Below, piece after piece: positions 8,394 to 15,616 of a stretch of DNA of 64,000 bases. The position numbers were made by a program, and so were the translations under genes. The notes beneath the pieces are model-generated. The model did no database searches. It saw only the letters and a list, made by a program, of their open reading frames with translations, and had not been told where the DNA came from. Origin of the DNA: Carbonatibacter sp965199245 (GTDB taxonomy: Bacteria > Pseudomonadota > Alphaproteobacteria > Kiloniellales > Kiloniellaceae); NCBI GenBank assembly GCA_965199245.1, contig CBDAQP010000001.1, positions 1,054,001 to 1,118,000 on the forward strand, written 5' to 3'. Position 1 is the stretch's first letter. Each line of letters begins with the position of its first letter.

Positions 8394-9159
8394 TTTCTTT
8401 TTCTTCCTGGCGGGCCTTGATATGTGACAGCAAGGGATAGAGGGCAGCAAAGGCCGCAATCAAAACACCCAAGCCCCCTTCGCGGTAGCCCTTGCGCGTG
8501 ACAAAGCATCGCCAGAACCGACTGAAAAGACGGCGCACATTCTGTGCTGTTGATCCCACCGCATTGTTTTCGACCAAGTCCATGGCCCGTGCGCTGCTAT
8601 AGGAATCAAGTCGGCGGATCATGTCGGAAATATCTTGATCGACAAAATGGGTCAGGCGATGACTCAGACGATGCCCCCGGCGGGTCCCGTCTGTCCAGAT
8701 CAGACGGGGGTGGACGCGTTCCCTGCCCCAGCGTTTGATCCCCTTGCGACAGAGTCGTGAGACAGAGGAGGTGCCGAACTGCGCACCCCATCCATAGCGG
8801 ACACAGCGTTCACCGACATAGTTATCAACAGGAATCAGGTAATAATCCGCCTGCGCTGTGGTCAGGGTGGCGCGAATTTCTGCCGATAGCTCCGGGCTGA
8901 CCCATTCATCCGCATCAATTTCCAAAATCCAATCCCCCCGACAGGCCGCGTTGCCTGCATTGCGGCGATCGCCCTCAAGAGGCCAGGCCCCTTCGCACAG
9001 ACGACAGCCGAATTCCTGGGCAATCCATTTTGTTCCGTCATCGCAACGATCAAGAACAACAACAATTTCGTCGCAAAAAACCAGCCGTTCCAAACAGGCG
9101 CGGAGTCTTTTTTCCTCGTTATGGACGACCAGAAGAGCCGAAAGCTGATGGGTGGACAT
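8305..9159 (-). CDS. Glycosyltransferase family 2 (WaaE/KdtX-like)
   Basis: A 284-residue GT-A fold transferase. The N-terminus LSALLVVHNEEKRLRACLERL and EIVVVLDRCDDGT are the nucleotide-sugar pocket, and ILEIDADEWVSPEL gives the DxD-type metal site (D-A-D). The arrangement matches the WaaE/KdtX group, which adds a hexose to the inner LPS core. It overlaps the upstream GT9 gene (9119-10117) by 41 bp on the same strand, so the two are co-transcribed. Its 3' end runs 89 bp into the convergent GT9 gene, an unusually long antisense overlap. Confidence 0.85.
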   Translation of the reverse strand: MSTHQLSALLVVHNEEKRLRACLERLVFCDEIVVVLDRCDDGTKWIAQEFGCRLCEGAWPLEGDRRNAGNAACRGDWILEIDADEWVSPELSAEIRATLTTAQADYYLIPVDNYVGERCVRYGWGAQFGTSSVSRLCRKGIKRWGRERVHPRLIWTDGTRRGHRLSHRLTHFVDQDISDMIRRLDSYSSARAMDLVENNAVGSTAQNVRRLFSRFWRCFVTRKGYREGGLGVLIAAFAALYPLLSHIKARQEEKEIRARLAQEKESCSKPPARPRQKDHQPDEH

Positions 9160-10117
9160 ATTCCCTCCTGCGTTGGTCTGAAATCATCTCTTCTGCAATG
9201 GCTTGAACTCTGTCAAGACACAGGCTGGTCATATAGCTCAACCCGTTATGACGATCATAGCCGGGGGCCTGGATAATGTCATCGAGCGTTTCAGGTGTTC
9301 TCACCCACCAGGCCTTTTCACCCCAGGGATGATAACGGACATCACAGCTTGGCCCGAAAAGCCCGAGTGTGGGCACTCCACAGGCCGCCGCGAGGTGCAT
9401 GAGGCCCGAATCATTGCCGATATAATAATCACAGCGTTTCAGACAGGCGGCGGCCTCCCCCAGTGTAGTGCGGCCCACCAGATCAATAATCTGTTCTCGG
9501 GGAAAAGAATCTAGTAAAGGGGCGGCCTGTGCGCGTTCAGATGCCGTCGCAAAAACAGCAAAGCGTGCGCCTTCCAGCGGGGCGTTTTTTGCGCTCAGGG
9601 CGCGTGCAAGGGCGATAAAACGTGCACAGGGCCACTGTTTTCCGGGCCAATTTGCTGTTGGTCCCAAGGCCAGAACAGGGGATCCGGTTGCAATCCACTG
9701 CGCGGCCCGGCGGTTATTCTCCGTTGAAGACCAAGCCACGGGGGCGGGGGGGCGGTGATCCGGGGTCAACGCACCCAGTTCAACAACCCTGTGGCGGGTC
9801 ATGTCCTTAGGAGGTGTAACAAGCCGTTTGTTGGATCTCAGAAAAAGCCCAAGTGCTGTCCGGCGCATATCAGCAACCAGATCCCAACGCTCCCTGGCGA
9901 CTTGCGCCCAGAGTTTGAACCAGTGACGATGGTAGCGTTCCTTTTCCAGGACAATCAATTCTGCCAGTCCGGGCATAGCCTGATAAAGACCGGATGAAGC
10001 CCGCCCCGCGACAACAGTGACCTTTGGCCTGGAACTTTGCGCCAGCAAGTGGGCGAGCAAACCATTGTTTAAAACGGCGTCACCGACATTGTTTGAGGTA
10101 ATAAAAAGAATCCGCAT
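9119..10117 (-). CDS. Glycosyltransferase family 9 (heptosyltransferase-like), second copy
   Basis: A second GT9 enzyme, 332 residues. The N-terminus MRILFITSNNVGDAVLNNGLLAHLL and the C-terminal YYIGNDSGLMHLAAACGVPTLGLFGPS are typical. It is only distantly similar to the GT9 gene at 7446 and probably uses a different acceptor. It heads the leftward GT9-GT2 pair. The 93-bp gap to the divergent ygfZ gene presumably holds both promoters, though I see no strong consensus there. Confidence 0.85.
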   Translation of the reverse strand: MRILFITSNNVGDAVLNNGLLAHLLAQSSRPKVTVVAGRASSGLYQAMPGLAELIVLEKERYHRHWFKLWAQVARERWDLVADMRRTALGLFLRSNKRLVTPPKDMTRHRVVELGALTPDHRPPAPVAWSSTENNRRAAQWIATGSPVLALGPTANWPGKQWPCARFIALARALSAKNAPLEGARFAVFATASERAQAAPLLDSFPREQIIDLVGRTTLGEAAACLKRCDYYIGNDSGLMHLAAACGVPTLGLFGPSCDVRYHPWGEKAWWVRTPETLDDIIQAPGYDRHNGLSYMTSLCLDRVQAIAEEMISDQRRREYVHPSAFGSSGRP

Positions 10118-10210
10118 GGGGTCTTATAGGGTTTGTGGCATTGATTTCCAAGGCTTAAGCTGTAAATATAAAGAGCCTAGAGGAGTCTCAATTTTTCGGG
10201 ATTTTTGCTG

Positions 10211-11125
10211 ATGTCTGCGCCCTTGTTGCTGATTGATTTGCCACAACGCGGTCTTTTGGAGATATCCGGGCCGGAGGCAAGTGATTTTCTCCAGGCTTTG
10301 GTTTCTCAAGACGTCACCAGGGTTTCGCAAAGACAGAGCCTTTGGTCTGCACTTTTGACGCCGCAGGGAAAATATCTGCATGATTTTTTTCTCATTCGGG
10401 GCGCAGAGGGGTCTTTTTTGCTGGACACAGAGGCCGCCCGCCTGCCGGATTTGCTGAAACGATTAACGCTTTATAGGCTACGTCGCCAGGTTGTTTTTGC
10501 ACAGCGCACAGACCACTGTGTTTTTGCGCTCATTGTTCAGGGACAGACTGACCCTGTTGGGCGTGAAGAGCAGGCGGGCGTGACCGAGCGGAACGGGGAT
10601 GTCATCCGTTTTGTTGATCCGCGTCATGCGGGGTTGGGGCAACGGGTGATTTTGCCCCGGGCACAGGTTGCAGATTTTAAGGCAAAACAAGAAGATATTG
10701 TCCCCGGTTTACGGCGTGATTACGATGACCGCCGTTTGTGCCTTGGGGTGCCAGAGGGTACAGGTGATCTCCAGCCGGAAAAATCGCTGTTGCTCGAAAA
10801 TGGTTTTAATGAGTTGGGAGCGATTGACTGGGCCAAGGGCTGTTTTATTGGACAGGAGCTCACCGCGCGCACACGCTATCGTGCCTTGTTGAAAAAACGA
10901 TTGGTTCCCGTTGTGTCCCGGGATGGTACGCCTCTCGAAAGTGGGCTGTCTGTGACTTCCGGGGGAGAAAAGGTCGGGACGATTATGAGCGTGTGCGGGG
11001 CGCGAGCCCTGGCTCTTGTGCGCTTGCGGTTTATCCAGTCACCTGCAGAGATTTTCGCGGGCGACTGCCCCCTGTCCCTTTGCCTGCCCGATTGGATGGT
11101 TCTTCCTGAACACCCTCCCTCATGA
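10211..11125 (+). CDS. ygfZ: Folate-binding YgfZ/CAF17-like iron-sulfur maturation protein
   Basis: A tetrahydrofolate-binding protein of the GcvT-like fold, needed to build or repair certain Fe-S clusters such as those of radical-SAM enzymes. The diagnostic K-G-C-[FY]-x-G-Q-E motif is present as KGCFIGQELTARTRYR in the second half. It has 304 residues from ATG 10211; a TTG two codons upstream (10205) is the only alternative. The stop overlaps the nadK start by 4 bp, so the two genes are coupled. Confidence 0.88.
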   Translation: MSAPLLLIDLPQRGLLEISGPEASDFLQALVSQDVTRVSQRQSLWSALLTPQGKYLHDFFLIRGAEGSFLLDTEAARLPDLLKRLTLYRLRRQVVFAQRTDHCVFALIVQGQTDPVGREEQAGVTERNGDVIRFVDPRHAGLGQRVILPRAQVADFKAKQEDIVPGLRRDYDDRRLCLGVPEGTGDLQPEKSLLLENGFNELGAIDWAKGCFIGQELTARTRYRALLKKRLVPVVSRDGTPLESGLSVTSGGEKVGTIMSVCGARALALVRLRFIQSPAEIFAGDCPLSLCLPDWMVLPEHPPS

Positions 11126-11952
11126 CTGTTTCGGAAAACGCACAGATGTCGAAAAAAAACAACTCCTTTTCTGATGAAAAGGCAAAACTTGCCCCCAAAC
11201 TTGCCTTTGTGGCCTCTGATGGCGTGCGGGCGAAAATGGCTTTTGATAAGCTGTGTGCCCGTTATGATGCCGTTGCGGTGGAGGAGGCAGAGGTCATTGT
11301 TGCTCTGGGCGGTGATGGTTTTATGCTTGAGACATTGCACCGCTTTATGACGCGCGGGACAGCGATCTATGGCATGAATCGGGGCAGTGTCGGGTTCTTG
11401 CTCAATCGCTTTGATCTCGATGACCTGCGCGAACGTTTATCGCGTGCTCAGCAGATTATCCTGCATCCACTTGTTGCAGAGGTTAAAACAGTGGAGGGTG
11501 TGGCCCACAGGGCACTGGCCGTGAATGAGGTATCGCTTCACCGTGAAACCCGTCAGGCGGCAAAGGTTCGTCTGCATATCGATGACGTTTTAAGAATGGA
11601 AGAACTGGTCTGTGACGGGGTGATTGTCTCTACCCCTGCGGGCAGTACGGCCTATAACCTCTCTGCTCATGGCCCCATTGTGCCGCTGGGGACTAGATTG
11701 TTGGCCCTGACCCCAATTTCTGCCTTTCGGCCCAGACGTTGGCGAGGGGCCTTGCTCCCCAATAGTGCGACGGTCAATTTGCGGGTGTTAGAAGCCGACA
11801 AGCGCCCGGTGTCTGCCGCCATTGATTTTACGGAAATTCGCGCGGTGTCGAAGGTCACTATTCACGAATCCAGTGACCTGAGCCTGCGTCTGCTTTTTGA
11901 TCCTGAACACAACTTGGAAGAACGGATCATTCGCGAACAGTTCTTGCCCTGA
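11122..11952 (+). CDS. nadK: NAD kinase
   Basis: Phosphorylates NAD+ to NADP+ with ATP or polyphosphate. It has 276 residues. The GGDG motif is at about 63-66 (VIVALGGDGFML) with the catalytic Asp, followed by YGMNRGSVGFL, the NE pair in LAVNEVSLHRE, and the diagnostic STPAGSTAYNLSAHGPIV block. An N-terminal extension of about 25 polar residues precedes the core; an internal start could trim it. The ATG overlaps the ygfZ stop. Confidence 0.94.
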   Translation: MTVSENAQMSKKNNSFSDEKAKLAPKLAFVASDGVRAKMAFDKLCARYDAVAVEEAEVIVALGGDGFMLETLHRFMTRGTAIYGMNRGSVGFLLNRFDLDDLRERLSRAQQIILHPLVAEVKTVEGVAHRALAVNEVSLHRETRQAAKVRLHIDDVLRMEELVCDGVIVSTPAGSTAYNLSAHGPIVPLGTRLLALTPISAFRPRRWRGALLPNSATVNLRVLEADKRPVSAAIDFTEIRAVSKVTIHESSDLSLRLLFDPEHNLEERIIREQFLP

Positions 11953-12024
11953 AGAATTTTGATCACAACAGGGTCTGAAAGCGGCTTGCAAAACTTGTTC
12001 TTTTACGGCAGAAGCGGGGGACAG

Positions 12025-12109
12025 GCGGGCGTGGTGGAAGTGGTAGACACAAGGGACTTAAAATCCCTCGACTTCGGTCGTGCCGGTTCAAGTCCGGCCG
12101 CCCGCACCA
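12025..12109 (+). tRNA. tRNA-Leu (anticodon UAA), CCA encoded
   Basis: The 85-nt gene folds as a class II tRNA. The acceptor GCGGGCG pairs with CGCCCGC before discriminator A and a genome-encoded CCA (12107-12109). The anticodon stem GGGAC/ATCCC encloses a loop with TAA. A long variable arm (CTCGACTTCGGTCG) and the T arm GCCGG-TTCAAGT-CCGGC follow. The long variable arm and anticodon identify leucine. It lies 72 bp after nadK and 72 bp before comM. I see no integration at its 3' end. Confidence 0.96.
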
Positions 12110-12181
12110 AGGTTGGGAACGACGTTTGAGAAACACAAGGGTCTATTTCCTTGCCGCCTCCCTTTGACTGGAAGCTCGTCT

Positions 12182-13699
12182 ATGACCGTTCAAATCAGCA
12201 CCGTTGCCTTTGAAGGTGTTGAGGTGCGGACAATCGATGTTCAGGTGCAACTTGCCAATGGTCTTCCAGCCTTTACGATTGTTGGCTTGCCGGACAAGGC
12301 CGTTGCCGAATCGCGTGAGCGTGTGCGTGCGGCTTTGACGGTTTTGGGGTTGTCGCTTCCCGCCCGACGCATTACGGTCAATCTGGCCCCGGCTGACCTC
12401 GTCAAGGCGGGCAGTCATTTTGATCTACCGATTGCTTTGGGAATTCTCTGTGCTATGGAGATCCTCCCGATAGAAGACCTGATTCAATTTCATGCCCTTG
12501 GTGAATTAGGCCTTGATGGGGCGTTGCGCCCGGTTAGTGGTATTTTGCCTGCCGCACTCCATGCCATGAGCCAAGATCAGGGCCTGATCTGTCCGTCTGT
12601 TCAAGGGGCAGAAGCCGCGTGGATCAAGGGTTTGAGCATTGTGGCCCCTGAAAACCTCCTCCAGCTCATGAACCATTTTAGAAATGGGGCGGTAATTGCT
12701 GAACCGCAACCGGGGATTATGCCGCTACCGGAAAAGGAAGGAATTGACCTACGTGACATCAAGGGACAGGAGGCCGCGAAACGTGTTTTAGAAATTGCGG
12801 CAGCGGGGGGGCATCATTTGCTTTTGAATGGGCCACCCGGGTCTGGAAAGTCGATGTTGGCCCATCGCTTGCCGTCTATTTTGCCCCGTCTCGAACCCGA
12901 AGAAATTTTAGATGTTTCGATGATTCATTCTCTCGCGGGCCTTTTGCGTGATGGTGTCTTGCATCACCAACGCCCCTTTCGTGACCCGCACCATTCGGCC
13001 TCGGCAGTGGCCTTGGCCGGTGGGGGGCCGCGTGCCAAGCCGGGGGAAATATCGCTGGCTCACCGGGGGGTGTTATTTTTGGACGAACTGCCGGAATTTA
13101 GTCGCTCTGTGCTCGAGGTACTCAGACAGCCGTTGGAAACAGGACATATTACCATTGCCCGGGCGGGGGCACATATCACCTATCCAGCGCGGGTGCAGTT
13201 GGTCGCCGCCATGAATCCCTGTCGCTGTGGCGAAGTGGATGCCTGCACTGGTGTCTGTGCCCGTGGGCCACAGTGTGCCCGCAACTATCAGGCCCGGATT
13301 TCTGCCCCGCTTTATGATCGTATTGATCTTTATCTTGATGTGCCCCCGGTCACACCCTCTGATCTGTCTCTGCCCCCTGCAGCTGAAGGCTCCGCAGAGG
13401 TCGCGGCCCGGGTTCAGGCGGCCCGAAATCTCCAGCGGGCACGTTTTGTCGTCTTGAACAGCCCCCTGACCTGCAATGCAGAGGCTGAGGGGCAACTGTT
13501 GGAAGCTCTGGTTCCTTTGGATGCCCCAAGCCGCAGGCTTTTACAGCAGGCTGCAGAAAAATTCCGCCTCTCCGCCCGTAGCTATCACCGCGTTTTAAAG
13601 GTGGCCCGCACCATTGCAGACCTTGACCAGTCAGATTCTGTCACTCTCGCCCACCTGTCAGAAGCCCTCGGTTATCGGCGGCAACAGATTGTGGCCTGA
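12182..13699 (+). CDS. comM: YifB/ComM family Mg-chelatase-like AAA+ ATPase
   Basis: ComM is a hexameric helicase that promotes branch migration during natural transformation; YifB homologues are widespread. It has 505 residues from ATG 12182; the frame is open further upstream through the tRNA but that part is not protein. An N-terminal ChlI-like domain (VDVQLANGLPAFTIVGLPDKAVAESRERVRAAL) is followed by the AAA+ core with Walker A NGPPGSGKS near residue 217, Walker B VLFLDELPEF, a zinc-ribbon-like C-R-C-G...C...C...C insert near 345-365, and the C-terminal Mg-chelatase helical domain. Confidence 0.93.
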   Translation: MTVQISTVAFEGVEVRTIDVQVQLANGLPAFTIVGLPDKAVAESRERVRAALTVLGLSLPARRITVNLAPADLVKAGSHFDLPIALGILCAMEILPIEDLIQFHALGELGLDGALRPVSGILPAALHAMSQDQGLICPSVQGAEAAWIKGLSIVAPENLLQLMNHFRNGAVIAEPQPGIMPLPEKEGIDLRDIKGQEAAKRVLEIAAAGGHHLLLNGPPGSGKSMLAHRLPSILPRLEPEEILDVSMIHSLAGLLRDGVLHHQRPFRDPHHSASAVALAGGGPRAKPGEISLAHRGVLFLDELPEFSRSVLEVLRQPLETGHITIARAGAHITYPARVQLVAAMNPCRCGEVDACTGVCARGPQCARNYQARISAPLYDRIDLYLDVPPVTPSDLSLPPAAEGSAEVAARVQAARNLQRARFVVLNSPLTCNAEAEGQLLEALVPLDAPSRRLLQQAAEKFRLSARSYHRVLKVARTIADLDQSDSVTLAHLSEALGYRRQQIVA

Positions 13700-13700
13700 T

Positions 13701-14066
13701 TTATCCCTTCTCCTCCGGGAAGGGTGGCCCGAGCTTTTGACCGCCGACCAGATGCACGTGATAGTGTGGAACTTCCTGACAACCATCCTTGCCAATGTTG
13801 GTGGTGAGGCGATAGCCGTTCTCATCAAGGCCCTGGGCGGTCGCAATCTCGCCAATGGCGCGGGTGAAGGCGAGTGCCTCTGCATCGCTGGCGCGTCTGG
13901 CGAAGTCGGCGAAGTCTGTGTAGGCTCCCTTGGGAATAATCAGAATGTGAACCGGAGCCTTGGGCGCAATGTCGTTAATCGCCAGAACATGATCGTTTTC
14001 ATAAAGCGGGGTGGCGGGAATGTCGCCCCGGATGATCTGTGCAAAGATATTTTCTGGATCATACAT
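13701..14066 (-). CDS. HIT family protein (Hint/PKCI-like nucleotide hydrolase)
   Basis: A 121-residue histidine-triad protein. The catalytic triad is visible as HYHVHLVGG (H-x-H-x-H-x-x) near 101-109. The core IFAQIIRGDIPATPLYENDHVLAINDIAPKAPVHILIIPK is typical of the Hint branch, which hydrolyses nucleoside phosphoramidates such as aminoacyl-AMP. It is convergent with comM with one base between stop codons. In many alphaproteobacteria it lies near hisE/hisF; that context is absent here. Confidence 0.9.
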   Translation of the reverse strand: MYDPENIFAQIIRGDIPATPLYENDHVLAINDIAPKAPVHILIIPKGAYTDFADFARRASDAEALAFTRAIGEIATAQGLDENGYRLTTNIGKDGCQEVPHYHVHLVGGQKLGPPFPEEKG

Positions 14067-14142
14067 GATGCAGGCTCCTTAAATTTTGCAGGATAATTTT
14101 TGTTTTTTTGCGAACAAGTTGAGTGTCCGGCGTTTTTTTAGG

Positions 14143-14325
14143 CTAAAAATCAACACAAATACCCTTGCGCTCCCAGTCGCCATAGCGTGTCGGCTCCAGC
14201 CCCTCTGGCCCGCCGACCTCCCCTGTGTCGAGGTTGATGGAAGGGGATTGTTCAGGGCGTTGTTGCTGTGCATATTTTTGTTGTTTTGCTTGTTTTGGTC
14301 TGTGGGATTTAAAGATTTTCGTCAT
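14143..14325 (-). CDS. DUF1674 (SDHAF4-like) small protein
   Basis: A 60-residue protein whose last 23 residues contain the DUF1674 signature GGPEGLEPTRYGDWERKG followed by a CVDF end. The mitochondrial homologue SDHAF4 helps assemble flavinylated succinate dehydrogenase. The N-terminal half is a Lys/Gln-rich, probably disordered tail. The ATG overlaps the stop of the ABC ATPase gene upstream (ATGA), so the two are translated from one message. A same-strand competing frame (14079-14273) has no family signature. Confidence 0.85.
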   Translation of the reverse strand: MTKIFKSHRPKQAKQQKYAQQQRPEQSPSINLDTGEVGGPEGLEPTRYGDWERKGICVDF

Positions 14326-15278
14326 TTTTCTTGTCTTTCTTCTGTTTGGCCTGTGCGGGTCAGGTGCAGGAAAATGTCCTCTAAATCGCTCTGTTCTGTA
14401 GTGATGTCCGTGATGGTGTGTCCGGCGTTTTGCAGAGCGTGAAGGAGGCTGTCAATTTGCCCGTCTGTCGGGCGGGTGGTCAGGGCCAGACGATTGGGTG
14501 CAAGCTGTTCGGTGCAGAAATCATGCAGGTCAAGCGGGTGGTCTGTAAGCGGGGCGCGCAGGGTCACAATCAGGGTTTTGCCCTCGAGACGTGCGAGCAA
14601 AGCGTCCTTGCTATCGCAGGCGATGATCTGCCCGTGATTGAGAATAGCGATATCATCGCAGAGTTCTTCGGCTTCGCCCAGATAGTGCGTTGTTAGCACG
14701 ATTGTTGTTCCCCGGGCATTGAGTTTGCGCACATAGCCCCAGAGGTGCTGGCGCAATTCAAGATCAACCCCTGCGGTGGGTTCGTCGAGTACTAAAACAG
14801 GCGGGTTGTGGACAAGGGCCTTGGCGACCATGAGCCGTCGTTTCATCCCGCCAGACAGGGCGCGGGTGTGGGCCTGAGCCTTGTCTGTCAGACCCATAAT
14901 CTCGAGAATTTCTGCTGTGTGCCGCTTTTGGGCGGGAACGCCAAAGAATCCCGCCTGCTGTTCCAGCAGATCCCACGGGGTGAAAAAGGGATCAAAATTG
15001 AGTTCCTGCGGAATAATCCCGATGGACAGGCGCGCCTGTCTGGGGGCCTGTTCAATGTCATAACCCCAGATTTTTGCGGTTCCAGAGCTTTTATTGACAA
15101 GGCCGGCGAGGATATTGATGAGCGTGGATTTTCCCGCCCCGTTGGGGCCGAGGAGGCCGAAAATCTTTCCCTTGGGAACAGTAAGGCTCACGGACTGAAG
15201 GGCATCGCCACCCTTTGCCGCGTGGTAGCATTTACACAGCTGTGAAACTTCAATCGCAGCATCATTGTCTAAAGACAT
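14322..15278 (-). CDS. ABC transporter ATP-binding protein (ABC-2/CcmA type)
   Basis: A 318-residue ATPase from ATG 15278, preceded by a GGAAAG ribosome-binding site; a TTG at 15299 is the alternative. Walker A is GPNGAGKST, the signature is LSGGMKRRL, Walker B is VLVLDEPTAGVD and the H-loop is LTTHYLGEAEELC. The C-terminal 90 residues after the NBD (DALLARLEGKTLIVTL onward) are typical of ABC-2 drug/polysaccharide/lipid exporters of the YadG group. No permease gene is next to it, so the partner must be encoded elsewhere. Confidence 0.87.
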   Translation of the reverse strand: MSLDNDAAIEVSQLCKCYHAAKGGDALQSVSLTVPKGKIFGLLGPNGAGKSTLINILAGLVNKSSGTAKIWGYDIEQAPRQARLSIGIIPQELNFDPFFTPWDLLEQQAGFFGVPAQKRHTAEILEIMGLTDKAQAHTRALSGGMKRRLMVAKALVHNPPVLVLDEPTAGVDLELRQHLWGYVRKLNARGTTIVLTTHYLGEAEELCDDIAILNHGQIIACDSKDALLARLEGKTLIVTLRAPLTDHPLDLHDFCTEQLAPNRLALTTRPTDGQIDSLLHALQNAGHTITDITTEQSDLEDIFLHLTRTGQTEERQEK

Positions 15279-15427
15279 TGCTTTCTTTCCGACTTGCAAA
15301 ACGTAACTGTCTTTCTAATCTCTTTTGCGTCCAATGAAAAGAATCACCTCTGCGAAAAAACTGGAAAAAAGAGGGAACGGGGGGTAATAAGGAACATGGT
15401 GTCCGATTGCGAAAGGGGAATGTCTCT

Positions 15428-15592
15428 ATGCGTGTTGAGGTTGAAAAAACCACCTTATCCTGTGACGGTGGGGGCGGGGCGTTGGGGCATCCGCGCGTTT
15501 TCCTGCATATGAAAAAAGGCGAAAAGCAGATTGACTGTCCCTATTGCAGTTGTCGCTTTGTCCTCAAAGACAACAAACACGCACAGGCTTGA
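15428..15592 (+). CDS. Zinc-finger (CHCC/NDUFS6-like) domain protein
   Basis: A 54-residue protein from ATG 15428, preceded by AAAGGGGA. It carries C13...H21...H27...C38-x2-C41: the core is LSCDGGGGALGHPRVFLHM and IDCPYCSCRFVL, the CHCC zinc finger related to the complex I accessory subunit NDUFS6. Such small proteins sit beside polA or other core genes in several alphaproteobacteria. It lies 24 bp upstream of polA and is probably co-transcribed with it. Confidence 0.8.
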   Translation: MRVEVEKTTLSCDGGGGALGHPRVFLHMKKGEKQIDCPYCSCRFVLKDNKHAQA

Positions 15593-15616
15593 GACCGTGT
15601 TAGAGGATGAACAGAG

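Noticed and set aside
12110..12181. In-frame extension of comM through the tRNA gene
   Set aside because: The first 34 codons are derived from tRNA-Leu and spacer. Family members start at MTVQIS, the ATG at 12182.
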